Shown here piece after piece: positions 12,152 through 23,083 of a DNA stretch of 64,000 bases. Position 1 is the stretch's first letter, and every line of letters starts with the position of its first letter. The position numbers and the translations under genes are program-made. The stretch lies in NCBI RefSeq assembly GCF_019175385.1, contig NC_083340.1, forward strand, positions 19,914,336-19,978,335. The letters are read 5' to 3'. The notes under the pieces are model-generated. The model saw only the letters and a program-made list of their open reading frames with translations. It was not told the origin of the DNA and did no database searches. This DNA is from Lycium barbarum. Taxonomy: Eukaryota; Streptophyta; Magnoliopsida; Solanales; Solanaceae.

Positions 12152-13330
12152 GATCACATTTAGAACATGTGATATTAATAAATGGGTTTAATTAATATGA
12201 CGATGAAGGATATTAATTTTACTGTCACAATATGCATGGTCAGTAGATTAAATTACTAAACAAACAATCTGTGGCTGTTTAGTATCCATATTGACCTAAT
12301 ATTAACAGTAGAATAAGATAAATGCTTCAAAATTTCTAATTATTAAAAATAAAATAAATAATTAAATGCAGAATTATTTGTACAATGATTTCCACCTCAT
12401 CTATCCTTGTGGTGCCCCCAAAAAAGAAAAATGCTAGTGTTTGAATTATATCACTGCACATAACACATTTATTGTGACTTTAGTAATTGGACGGTAAATA
12501 CAAATTCGATTCTTTCTAGCCAAAGGGAAAAACGAGTGAGTATCCCCATGATTATTTACAGTTCTAATTTAAAGATAAATATTTTATGTATTTTATTTAT
12601 TATTTCTTATTTTATCTTATACTTATCTCCTATACAAAATTATAATATTAGAATAACATTTGTGACGAGTCATTAAACTAATCTCCCTAGTAAAAAATAT
12701 TATCTCAATCATTCTATAGGTAAAAACGAAACAAGTTTATCTTTTGTGGAAAGGAAACAATATTTCTAATTACTAGTATGAGTGTATTGTAGCTATATCA
12801 TATGGTTGCATTGATTAAATTTTACGGAGTACTTATTAGATACCGATAGTACAAACATTTTGATGTTGCATCAAATATTAGTATTCTGATAAATTACTTT
12901 TACTATTGTGGCTATCCTATAACTACCTTAATTTCACTCTACTTAATTATTGGATTTTGACAGTGAAAACGTTTGATGTTACCTAAAAGAAAAAAATGGA
13001 AAAATTACTTTTACTCCAAGAGTGCAAGAATATGAAGCAAATTTTACTTCAAGTTAGAGTATCACGTTTAAGAGCTAATAATTCCGTATAGATTCGATTC
13101 AGAAAGTTATTGACAGCGAGACATGCTTATTGTTAAGAACTTGATGTGAATACTTTAGTCCGAGTATATCACGTTTCCTAAAGGAGATAGAAATACGCCT
13201 CTAAAAAAATTGATATATTTATGAAGCTTGCAAGAATAATAGTAGTTTATGAGACGCCATCATAATTGGAGAAATGTCGAATTTTCATCCGGGGTTTCGG
13301 TATTTGTTTTAGAGCCTTGATTAATCTAAG
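12152..13330. other. Intergenic, no gene seen
   Basis: AT-rich DNA between the hAT MITE and the Helitron terminus; no coding or repeat structure recognised. Confidence 0.5.
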
Positions 13331-13331
13331 A

Positions 13332-13370
13332 CTAGTTAATCAACCCGCGCTTCGCGCGGTGAAACATCTC
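13332..13370 (-). mobile_element. Helitron 3' terminus (minus orientation)
   Basis: On the minus strand the sequence reads CCGCGCGAAGCGCGG (6-bp stem, GAA loop), then GTTGATTAA, then CTAG followed by T. A GC-rich hairpin about 10 nt before CTRR, with T outside, is the canonical Helitron 3' end. The body would lie at higher coordinates. The 5' TC end was not located, but repetitive sequence reaches to about 16000. No Rep/helicase coding is visible, so it is non-autonomous. Confidence 0.65.
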
Positions 13371-13597
13371 TTTTTATTAAATATAGTTAAAAGAATTATA
13401 ATAAAATAAAATATATAATGTGAGTCATCGAATAATTATGTCACGGTCCATGCAAGTCGAAAAATATACAAACAAAAATGTTAGTAAATTTAGAAATATA
13501 TTTCTAAAGTGTTTAGTGAAAATGAAAAAAAAAAAATCTAGGCAGATCCCTTTTCAAAAAATATATGTGTGTACATATGCGTGCCGACACTTTATAA

Positions 13598-14728
13598 GAG
13601 TAAATTCCCTAAAACGTCACCCATGTTTTGAGAATTGCCCATTAATATCACTTTTGTTTCTTTTAAGACTAGAATATCACCCAACTATCATTATTTTCCT
13701 CAAAATATACTACACACACAAAACCCTCATTCTCTCCTAATCGACATGTCATGTCACATTGTAATTCTATTTTGTTAATAACAAATAACTCATTAAACCC
13801 ATTTAACTCAATGCAACCCATATCCATTAACTCCGTCTATGTAGGCATGACAATTGACAGGGTACTTGAAGGATAATATTTTGTATACTAGAGAATTTCA
13901 TATTAGAAACATTGTAATATTAATGTTATTTCTTGTGTGAAGAGAGAATCCACGGCTTTCTAATTATTTGTAGCGGCTGTGATAACATCTTGATATTTGT
14001 TTATCACTGTTTATGAGTGTATATACTCTTTGTGCTTCTCTTCTCTTCGATCTTCAATATAATAGGCAACAAATACATAATGGTTCGATTTGACTTACAA
14101 GCATCCGGTCCATGTCCGTGTTGCATTATTCTTGCCGATCATCATTGTCACACATCCTAAAACTGGTGACCTAAGAGAATCTTTGAAATTTATTTACAAC
14201 TTGTATGTTGAACATGTGGTGAAGAATCCACTTTATTCCCAATGGGGCTCCTATTAAGTGAGAGCTTAATCCATACAGGTTAAACCTACCAATGTGTGGA
14301 GGATTTGTATGTCTTATAACCGCAAGAATATTCTTGCAATAAATTTACTACATTTTCTGCTTAAATAATGAATGTTTGATTAAAGTGAGTTTGTTATTAT
14401 AGTTCTTTTTTAAAATGAGTTAAATGGATATAAAATATGGATTGGGTTGGTTAAATGGGTTTGGATTGGATTGAATTAAATGAGTTTGATGAGTTAAATA
14501 ATTTTCTTATTAAGAAAATGGAATTTTAATGTGACATGACATGCCAACTAGGAGCGAAGTAAGGTTTTGTTTATTTAGTATAGTTTGAGGAAAATAGTAA
14601 CAGTTGAGTGATATTCTAGTCCTAAAAGAAAGAAAAGTGATATTAGTGGGCAATTCTCAAAACATGGGTGACAAGTGATATTAGCGGGTAATTCTCAAAA
14701 CATGGGTGACCTTTTAGGGAATTTACTC
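13598..14728. mobile_element. MULE-type non-autonomous element, long TIRs
   Basis: 1131 bp with long terminal inverted repeats (about 230 bp; outer ends GAGTAAATTCCCTAAAA). It is flanked by the direct repeats CACTTTATAA (13588-13597 and 14729-14738), a 10-bp duplication typical of Mutator-like elements. The right TIR has an internal tandem duplication of about 48 bp (AATTCTCAAAACATGGGTGA twice). The middle (about 13835-14370) is not palindromic and may be captured or inserted DNA of unknown origin. Confidence 0.85.
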
Positions 14729-15133
14729 CACTTTATAACTCTTTTTTTTTTCTTAATCTAACATAGATTAAATATATAGAGGTATTTGATTTTCTTTTCT
14801 TATAGAATAAAACTTTTGTTTTTCTGAATTTTTCTCCTATTTAAATAAAAATGAAAAAAACTTGAAATTACAAGAAAAAAATATTATCCACCGAATTACG
14901 TTTTGGTTATGCATTTCTAATCACAGTCTTTCTTTTATCGACTTTTCTCTTGCATTGTTTCATTCCTTGAAGTCTCTCAACCCAATCCAATAAGTAATCT
15001 CCTACTCAACAAAAAATATTATTTACTTGGATTAATTTTTCTCTTTTTTCCATTGTGAAGTTTTTTTTTTCTTTCATTTATCTATTAAAAATTTTAAAAA
15101 ATCACTACTTAAATTATTTTAATTACACCTGCC

Positions 15134-15780
15134 TCTCTTCCTCTTCTTTTTCCTACTTCTCATTGTCTCTTTCAAAGTTTCTTAGACATCAAGTGAAAAT
15201 GAAATAAAAAATCAGATAATAACATCAACTGAAAACCATAATAATAAACCAAGAACGACATATCAATGAATCACAAAAAATAAAACTATGATAAATAGAA
15301 TTACACCTACCAAATCAGAAAAATTGAAAGAACAAAAAACATTTGAAAATAATTATTATCAATCATATATTTTTACCCTCGATGCATATATATCAAATCA
15401 AGGCACACTAAAAAGAGTGATTATCTATTTACAATAAAGTTTCACTTTGCATGCCTGCGCCAAATATACTTCTCTCTTCCTCTTTTTTCTTTTTTCCTAC
15501 CTCTCGCTATCTCTTTCAAAGCTTTCTTAGGCATCAAGTGAGAATGAAACAAAAAAGAAGATAATAACATCAATTGAAAACCATAATAATCTACCAAGAA
15601 TAACATATCAATGAATCACAAAAAATAAAATTAGGACAAATATACTTACATCTACCAAATGAGAGAAAATAAAAAGAACAAACAACATTTAAAAAATAGT
15701 TATTATTAGGAATTAATACATCAATGAATTACTAAAACACAAAATTAGGAGAAATAGTGTTACATCTAAAGTAACAATTT
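15134..15780. repeat. Tandem duplication, period about 340 bp
   Basis: Two diverged copies start at about 15134 and 15474 (CTCTTCCTCTTCTTTTTCCTAC-like start; shared AATGAATCACAAAAAATAAA). A partial third follows near 15715. This may be part of the Helitron body. No gene seen in 14739-16430. Confidence 0.7.
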
Positions 15781-16430
15781 TCTAGGCCAAGTATCAAACC
15801 AAAAAAAAAAAAAAAAGAGAGAGAGAGAACAACAAAAAACAAAAAAAAGGAAAAAAAGAAAAAAAAGATACCAGAGGAACTGACCTGGTGACGCAAAAAC
15901 AATGACAAAATTATTTGAGAACAAAGGGGGTTATCTGAAGGATTGATTCTTAGGAGCCATATTTATTTCACTAAAATGGAGATCATGGTCTTAAAGATTA
16001 TAATAATTATACGTACCAAAGGGGGTTGTAAATAATGATAACTACAAAAAATTAGTAACGTACATTGAGGAGTTCTAATGGAATCAAATATTAAATGTAA
16101 TAATTTAATATATTTTATAGTGAAAAGCCCATTGAAAGGGAAAAAGATTTTCGGACAAAAAAATCAAAAAATTGTGAATGAAAAGAAGAGAATAATGGAT
16201 CAAAGAGATGCACATGTTTTAGGAAGGGAGAGCTTCACAAGCTTGAACTTCAAACATAGTTATAGTTTATGTCCTTTTAGCTAGCTCCTATTTTGAACGT
16301 GATGTAAGGTACAATTGTGATTTCTCTATTAATAAAATGCACCAATAGGCCAGTCCTATTGGATATTTAATTAAAAAAAGAGAGAGAGATGCACATGTAG
16401 TATTTAAAGTCCGGCACTTTTGTAACCCAG

Positions 16431-16620
16431 AAAAAAAAATTGGAACCAAACTAACCCATTAAAAAAAAAAGAACCAAACTAGGTTTCACGCACAAATTCC
16501 GTGCGTGAAAGGGCCAAAGTGTACATTTACATTTTATCCCTTTCACGCACAGAATCTGTGCGTGAAACCCTTGCCTAAAAACCCGACCCAACCTTTATTC
16601 TTTCTCTTCTCTTTCATTTT
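16431..16620 (+). repeat. MULE-1 left terminal inverted repeat
   Basis: Contains two perfect-arm hairpins, TTTCACGCAC-loop-GTGCGTGAAA, at about 16485-16510 and 16541-16567, separated by the GGGCCAAAGTGTACATTTAC stretch. Pairs with 22712-22898. Confidence 0.85.
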
Positions 16621-16663
16621 CTCCATCTTCACCCTTTCAACACACTTTTGCGATTCCAAAAAC

Positions 16664-17206
16664 ATGTCTCAAAGTTTTGAAACTTCAATGTTTGCTATAC
16701 AACCCGATATTTGCGAATGCAGTTATTACTATAAACTAAAAAAATCAAAGACCCAAGATAATCCGGGTCCGTTTTTGGCGTTGTAAAGTGCCCGAAGTAA
16801 GTGTTTTTACATTTTTTAGTGTTTTTTTTTCACGTTATCCATATATTTTACTTTAAAAACTGATTTTCTTGTAATGTTTACAGGATATGGGCGGTTGCAA
16901 ATACTTTCGGTGGGAAGATAGCATTCACGTGGATAAAACGGTGGCGGCGAAGTTTAAAAATCCAATTTTGGATAGAGATACAGCGACTTCACGTATCTCT
17001 AGAGATACCGCTAAGTTGGACTTGTAATTTAAGCTTGTGGAAGCTGAAGAAAAAATTGAAGGTTTAGAGGTATTGCTCACCGATTCCGAAAAAAAAAACG
17101 AAATTTGCTGAAGGCTAAACTTAGAGAGGCTCAACATGAGAAAATAGCTTTGAAAGAAAAACTTAAATTGTGGAAGATTATTATTTATATGTATTTTGTT
17201 TATTAA
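16664..17206 (+). pseudogene. GRF-type zinc-finger protein gene, broken, inside MULE-1
   Basis: Exon 1 starts at ATG 16664 (MSQSFETSMF) and reads CECSYYYKLKKSKTQDNPG. After a 1-nt frameshift near 16765-16775 it gives RFWRCKVPE up to 16796. Intron 16797-16883 (GTAAGT...CAG). Exon 2 starts DMGGCKYFRWEDS, completing the GRF finger (CxC, NPGR.F..C, GC.FF.W.D). A helical, Glu/Lys-rich coiled coil and a short hydrophobic C-terminal end (LWKIIIYMYFVY) follow. Exon 2 also has an in-frame TAA near 17027 and a frameshift in an A run near 17090. GRF fingers bind nucleic acid in other proteins; the role here is unknown. The promoter would be the left TIR. Confidence 0.75.
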
Positions 17207-17465
17207 GTTTAATATTTCTATGGATTATATTTTTTACTAGTTGTACCTTTTCCCCTATAATATAATCCGCACCCTTTATGTACTAATTTAGTTGTGCTTC
17301 TTTGTTAAATTGTCAATTAATAATAGATTTAACAATAAAAGCAAATTAAAAACATGCCAAACTAATTCAAATTGATGACTTCATCATAAAATAAAAACAC
17401 AAATTAACAGCCTTAGTCTGAAACTTAAATGACCCATAATCTAAGACAGTGAGCCTAAATAGACC

Positions 17466-17996
17466 CTAATCATCATCAGAATAAAAGTCCTCGATATCGT
17501 CCGCAGAACGATATTGGCGGTCTCTTAACACACATCTTTTTTCAGGAGATGTTAGTTCTCTACCGGTTGATGATGCTTGTTCTTCAGCCAACTTTAGCAT
17601 GTAAAATCTACAACGTCTTGCCAGCATTCTGTTGTTTTCTTTTCTAATCCTTTGTACGGCCATCTCGCAAGTTGATGGACCTACTCAAGGCATGGTTAGT
17701 GAGTACCTTGTTGGGATTGGAGCATTGAGATTTTCCAAGTCACGAACAAGACGTTCTGATTCGGCAATCCGATGTGACCATTCTCGGCGTAAACCACAAT
17801 AATATTCCCGCGGATCTGAATATTTCACACTGCAGAAAACATCATTACGCTCTACAAAAAGGTGCAGATTTAACTCGTCTAGTTTGAAATCACTGGTATC
17901 ACTCGAAAAACTGCTATGATTTGAACTCTCATCATCACTGCTATTTGGTTCTTTTGGACGGAGTAAAGACCAAGCTGACATTCTACTACTCGACAT
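17466..17996 (-). pseudogene. MULE-1 accessory gene A, one internal stop
   Basis: ATG at 17996 (MSSSRMSAW). One frame runs to 17466 except for a TGA at 17685-17687. The predicted chain of about 176 residues has a Ser/Asp-rich start (SSDDESSNHSSFSSDTSD), a charged helical middle (RREWSHRIAESERLVRDLEN), then MP-stop-VGPS, then RKENNRMLARRC and an acidic tail (DDIEDFYSDDD). Its neighbour gene B shares the middle (REAEALEKRL, SMPRGTP), the EENNRM motif and an acidic tail (DCEMSDED), so the two are paralogues. B has Arg where A has the TGA, which supports CGA to TGA. No known family is recognised; function unknown. Confidence 0.65.
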
Positions 17997-18118
17997 TGAA
18001 TATGATGTAGTCTAATAACAAAAGAAGGGGATACTTATATAGTTGCAAACCCCCAAGTACCCTTGGGGGGGGGAGGGTCTTTATGACCCTACCTACTTAC
18101 CTTATTATAAGAAAAATA

Positions 18119-18584
18119 TTAATCTTCATCGGACATTTCACAGTCCGAATCCCACTTGGATCTAAATCTTGTGCTACCATGTATACCATATTCTACCCTA
18201 TGGTAACGTATTTGCATCCGATTGTTCTCTTCACGAAAAAAGATTAAGAGAAAAATTAAACTCTTGTGGAGTTCCGCGAGGCATTGACATAACACCTTTT
18301 TTTGGGCGTTTAAGCCCTATTGAAGCTAACCTTTTCTCCAATGCTTCAGCCTCCCTAACACGCCAATTTCACTCCTCTCTCATTGTTTTATTATATTCTT
18401 GATTGAATCTTTTGTTAGGGTTATTTGAGTAATGAAAATCATTATCATCTAGTTCCCATGTCCTACCCATTGCTTCAAATATTTTTGCTAGGGTAAAACA
18501 TGTAATAGAATCAAGATTTCCAAATTGATTGTAGAATGTCATGATAACTCGTTTTAAAGTGAATACTAGTTGTTTGTCAATCAT
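18119..18584 (-). pseudogene. MULE-1 accessory gene B, paralogue of A, broken
   Basis: ATG at 18584 (MIDKQLVFTLKRVIMTFYNQ). The frame reads through FGNLDSITCFTLAKIFEAMG to a TGA at 18369-18371, placed where gene A has Trp (RREW). It then continues REAEALEKRLASIGLKRPKK, MSMPRGTPQEF. A frameshift near 18240 is needed to reach the conserved REENNRM and the acidic end SDCEMSDED at 18119. It starts just beside the 141-bp array and faces away from the transposase. Unknown function; two lesions make it a pseudogene. Confidence 0.6.
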
Positions 18585-18597
18585 GTTATATATAGTA

Positions 18598-19083
18598 CTG
18601 CATTTTTTGACCGTTTATACGAATTAAATTCATATTACGCAATGTTCTTGTGCGCAATAGGACATGATTTGACAACACATCATGCATGCCAAGTTTAGCT
18701 TTTTTATGACACCTAAAGGACCGATTCGACAACACAGTGCTGAATTTTTGACCGTTTATTTGAATTAAATTCATATTACGCAATGTTCTTGTGCGCAATA
18801 GGACATGATTTGACAACACATCATGCATGCCAAGTTTAGCTTTTTTATGACACCTAAAGGACCGATTCGACAACACAGTGCTGAATTTTTGACCGTTTAT
18901 TTGAATTAAATTCATATTACGCAATGTTCTTGTGCGCAATAGGACATGATTTGACAACACATCATGCATGCCAATTTCAGTTTTTTTGTGACACTTAAAG
19001 GACCGATTGGACAACACAATGCTAAATTTTTGACCGTTTATTTGAATTAAATTCATATTACGCAATGTTCTTGTGCGCAATAG
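18598..19083. repeat. 141-bp tandem array, about 3.4 copies
   Basis: Units begin with repeated landmarks such as GGACATGATTTGACAACACA at 18660, 18801 and 18942, a strict 141-bp period. The array fills the gap between the divergent ATGs of accessory gene B (18584, -) and the transposase (19198, +). Because 141 is a multiple of 3, it produces a spurious repetitive minus-strand reading frame. Confidence 0.9.
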
Positions 19084-19197
19084 GGGTGAATATGAATCTA
19101 TTTAAGAAGAATGTTGGACGAGGTAAAAACTCATCCATTTCATAAGTTTAAGTCTCTTAAATTCATTCAAAAAAACCTATCTTAAGTCATACAAAAA

Positions 19198-22100
19198 ATG
19201 GCTCAAGATATTCCACCAGTTAAGGTTTCAATACATTGGAATGGTATTATTCTTAATGAAAATAGTACAGTTCGTTACAATAAAAGACCAAACGTTCATG
19301 TTAAATGTCCACTTGAAATGTCTTATGAATCACTAGTCACTTACATATGTGAAAAAATGAAGATTAGTCCAGATGAGTATGAAATCTCTATAACAGGTAG
19401 ATATCCACAATCCGTTTCCAATGGTATAGTGCTTTATGGTAGGCATTATATCAATGATGATGATTCTTTAAGGGATTATTTGAATGCGCCAGAAGAATTA
19501 AAACATTTAGTCGCCCTTAATGTTCTGGAGATGTATGTTGAAAAGATGCCCAGAGAGATCCCGCAACAACAGCCCAGTCAAGCTAACACGTATGGAGATT
19601 TTAGTTCTTACGGGGGTATTTTGAGTGGCCAGGTGCCGCTGGAAAATCTTACCCAACAATTTAATCAAACTTGGTAAATATGCATTCTTATATTATTATT
19701 TTGTGCAGTAGCACCTGTTTATTGTATGTATTGATAAATAACCATTTTAAAATCTTTGTAGGGGTTATAGACCTGATACGAGTAATATTGAGCAGTCATC
19801 TCAATTTAGTGGAGCAAGTCATTATTATAAGAACTCTCAGTCCAATGGAGCGGATTATTACAATAATTCTCAGTTCAGTGGAGCTGATTATTATAATAAT
19901 TCCCAGTTTGGTGCAGCTGATTATTATCAAAACTCGCCAGTGGTACCAACTGTGGATGAAAGGCAGTCCTCTCAGTTTGGTGGAGTTGATCATTCTCCAC
20001 ACCATGCTCATAATCAGTATGTGTAGGTTCATCACCTAGATGCTAAATATATATATTTGTGAATTTGGAATTTAACATATGTTTTTTATCGTGTAGGAGG
20101 AGGCCTTTCTTAGATGGTGCTGATTGTCCAAGTTATATGGATACATCAGAGAGTGATGGTGATGAACCAGCTAATAATGCAGAGGTAACCGATGATGAAG
20201 ATAGTGAAAGGGATGAAGATATGCATTGTAGTCCCCAAAACCAACCAGAACCAACTCAACACCGCGTACCACCTCCGATGGCCGAAAACCCAATTCCTGG
20301 CAGCTCAATGCAATGGCATTCTGACTATATTCCATATCTTGACAGTCTCCAAGGTCGTGAGGATGCATTTGTCTTCACAAGAGATGATTATCAAAGTCAT
20401 CAAAAAACGTGGATTGAACCAAAAAATCCCATGACTAATGAATGCGTCATTGCAAAGGGAATGTAGTTCACATCAAAAAAGATGTTGCAACGGGCTATCA
20501 GAATGTATTGTGTACAGGGTATGAGGGAGTTTAAGGTTGATGACTCAAACAAATCGGTATGGAGGCTGATTTGTAGGCAACATACTCAAGGCTGTCGGTG
20601 GTTGCTTCGAGGAATTGCTAAGCCAGATGGTCTGTGGGAAATCACAAAATTCCACCTGAAACACACTTGTGATATGGGACACAGTCGAGCAGATCATTGT
20701 AATCTAGATATAAACATGATTGCTCATGTGTTACTTAAACACATTGAGGAAACTCCAAGGTAATTTATTTGACCGTTTACATTTTATATCTTATAGCAAT
20801 TAAAATATCATTGCTAAATATTGTTTGTTTAAACTTATGCAGGATGCCTATCAAAACTTGTATTGGCATGGTCCACTCAAACTATGGTAAAATGATAAGC
20901 AAGAGAAAGGGATTTCTCCGGCGTCGACGTGCTTTTGAAACGATCTTTGGAACTTGGGAATCCTCTTTTCAGGCGTTGCCTGGGTAAATGGCGGCTCTAC
21001 AACATGCTAATCCTGGCATTGTTGTACAGTGGCGGCTTTTAGAGGGCAAAATTTTTGACTTCGTCTTTGGACATTCAAACCATGTATTGATGGTTTTGCT
21101 CACTGCAAGAATGTGATATCTATAGATGGGACCAATGTGTATGGCCGATATGACATTAAGCTCCTAATTGCAGTAGGTATGGATGCCAATGGGTCAATAT
21201 TCCCTCTTGCTTTCGCAATTGCCGCCAACGAGAGCAACGAGACATGGGGGATGTTCTTGACTCATCTACAAACTTATGTTATTAAGGGTCGTCAAGGCAT
21301 ATGTGTCCTATCGGATTGTCATAAAGGCATATTGCACAATATGCGTACTCTGGAAGGGTGGCAGCCTCCACATGCTTACCATCGATATTGCTTAAGGTAC
21401 TTAAAAGCTAATTTGCAAACAAAGTTTGGAAATGGCACTGTAAACAAATTGATGTGGGGGGCTGCGATGCAGCATCAACAAAGAAAATGGGCTGCAAAAA
21501 TGGAGCTGCTAAGGGAAGTGAGTGAAGAGGCATATGTTTGGTTGATGAAATTAGAAGTTGAAAAATAGACTATTTATGCCGATGGAGGAAAGGGATGGGG
21601 CATGCTCATAACGAACAACTCGAAGTCTTTCAATGGACTCCTCAAATCTGCTCGAGGACTACCTGTCACAGCAATGGTAAGACTAACTTTCAGGTAGGTC
21701 GTGGAGTAATTTGCGGATAGGACAAGACAGACCATAGCTATATTAGCCGACGAGGGAACATGGATGCCAAAGCCCTACAAAAAAAATGGAGCACTATAGA
21801 AGAAAGGCAGAGGGTCACCAAATGACCGAGTATGACGTCGTTCAACGAGTGTATGAAGTTAGAACGGGTTATTGCGACAGCTAAGGAGGAAACAAACATA
21901 TCGTTACTGAGCGTACACAATCATGCACTTGTGGTAAGTGGCAAACGTACCACATGCCATGTTCTCATGCGGTCAGGTGCTTTGAGAGGATGGCCAAAAA
22001 TGTAAATGATTATGTGGCGGAGCAATATAAGGTCATAAAATACCTTAAAGCATATTCAGGCCAATTTCGTCCCCTTGGTGATCAAGCTTATTGGCCAGCC

Positions 22101-22310
22101 ACGCCGTTTTCTATGATTGCGAACAAGAACCATATCCGTAAATTGGGAAAAAACAAGCCAACCCGTTATCACAATCAAATGGATGTTAGCCAAAAGACTT
22201 ACTCTCGCAAGTGCTCGACATGTAAGCAATTTGGGCATGATAAGCGTTCATGTGGGCAAAACTCTCATGGTGGCAGCACATCTGGAAGTAGAAGAGTGTC
22301 TAGAACTTGA
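19198..22310 (+). pseudogene. MULE-1 transposase (MuDR type), multiply broken
   Basis: ATG 19198. Exon 1 (to 19673) is an N-terminal PB1-like region. Exon 2 (19762 to about 20022) encodes tandem peptides of the form NSQFSGADYYNN. Exon 3 (20097-20759) carries the MuDR DNA-binding module (MLQRAIRMYCVQGMREFKV, CRQHTQGCRWLLRGIA, KHTCDMGHSRAD). The next exon from 20843 holds the transposase core (VISIDGTNVYGRYDIKLL with the first catalytic Asp, VLSDCHKGI with the second), then a SWIM finger (CTCGKW...MPCSHA) and a zinc knuckle (CSTCKQFGHDKRSC). Lesions: TAG at 20464, TAA at 20985, a frameshift near 21070, TAG at 21566, and several stops and shifts at 21690-21900. In life it would cut and rejoin the element ends. 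Confidence 0.85.
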
Positions 22311-22711
22311 TTTCTTTTTAAGTCTATTGTAATTTAATGATGTATTTCATTGCTAATGGAATAAAATATTTTTCAATTATTATGAACCTCTCGTATTGGA
22401 TGAGTTATTTTTAAATATTTTATTTATTTTTGCACATTCAAAAAGTGTGGATTACACAATACAATAACAAAATAAAAAATACATAAAAGAATCCGCACCC
22501 TATAAATTATGGCACTTAAACCTAAATATAACAAGTTTTCAAACGTACTTCGGAGCACTTTACAACCCCTAAACGACAATCAAAATGTATATGTATACTT
22601 GATGTAATGAGCCGATATTATTGTACACTAAAAAAAATATTAAGTTCTATATAAAATATTTATATTCCGGTGTTTTGAAACGTGACTAATCTTCAGTCAA
22701 AGTACGCAAAA

Positions 22712-22898
22712 AACCTTAATTTTTGAGAAAGAGAAGAGAAAGAATAAAGGTTGGGTCGGGTTTTCAGGCAAGGGTTGAAAGGGATAAAATGTAAATGTAC
22801 ACTTTGGCTCTTTCACGCACAGAATTTGTGCGTGAAGCCTAGTTTGGTTTTTTGGTTTTTTTTTAATGGGTTAGTTTGGTTCCAATTTTTTTTTTTTT
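22712..22898 (-). repeat. MULE-1 right terminal inverted repeat
   Basis: Inverted match to 16431-16620, but with only one TTTCACGCAC/GTGCGTGAA hairpin. Where the left end has the second hairpin, this copy reads straight from CCCTTT to CAACCCTTG (complement). Confidence 0.85.
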
Positions 22899-22923
22899 GA
22901 TCCACGTGGCATATATTTTACTT

Positions 22924-23067
22924 TTTTTAAAAAAAAAATAAATTGTTTTTATTACATAGGGGGTAGGGGAAGGGCAAATGGGGAGGGGATTATAATGTGG
23001 GGATTCGAACCCTCACCAATAAGGTGAAAGTTCATGTAGTCAACCAACTGAGTTATTAGATCCCTAC
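22924..23067 (-). mobile_element. tRNA-derived SINE
   Basis: On the minus strand the element starts AGGGATCTAATAACTCAGTT (A-box-like TAACTCAGTTGG), has a perfect B box GGTTCGAATCC, and ends in an A-rich tail. Direct repeats GGCATATATTTTACTT flank it (22908-22923, 23068-23083). It was inserted directly beside the right end of MULE-1. Confidence 0.8.
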
Positions 23068-23083
23068 GGCATATATTTTACTT

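Larger units (their letters stand above)
16431..22898. mobile_element. MULE-1: Mutator-like element, about 6.5 kb
   Basis: Inverted ends at 16431-16620 and about 22712-22898 share TTGGAACCAAACTAACCC, a TTTCACGCAC hairpin, TGTACATTTACATTTTATCCC and ACCCGACCCAACCTTTATTC. Inside are a broken MuDR-type transposase (+), a broken GRF zinc-finger gene (+) and two broken small paralogous genes (-). A 141-bp tandem array lies between the divergent transcription units. No target-site duplication could be seen; the outermost bases are A/T runs, and a SINE has inserted just beyond the right end. Confidence 0.85.

Noticed and set aside
18586..19080. 164-codon minus-strand frame with repeating RTRTLRNMNLIQINGQK peptides
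   Set aside because: It is the reading of a 141-bp tandem DNA array whose length is a multiple of three. It has no homology to a protein and lies between two divergent genes.
19796..20035. Ile-rich minus frame
   Set aside because: It is the antisense of the tandem SQFSGADYY-coding repeat of the MULE-1 transposase.
23011..23064. Possible tRNA gene (GGTTCGAATCC on the minus strand)
   Set aside because: Only the A and B boxes are tRNA-like. There is no cloverleaf, an A-rich tail is present, and 16-bp target duplications flank it, so it is a SINE.
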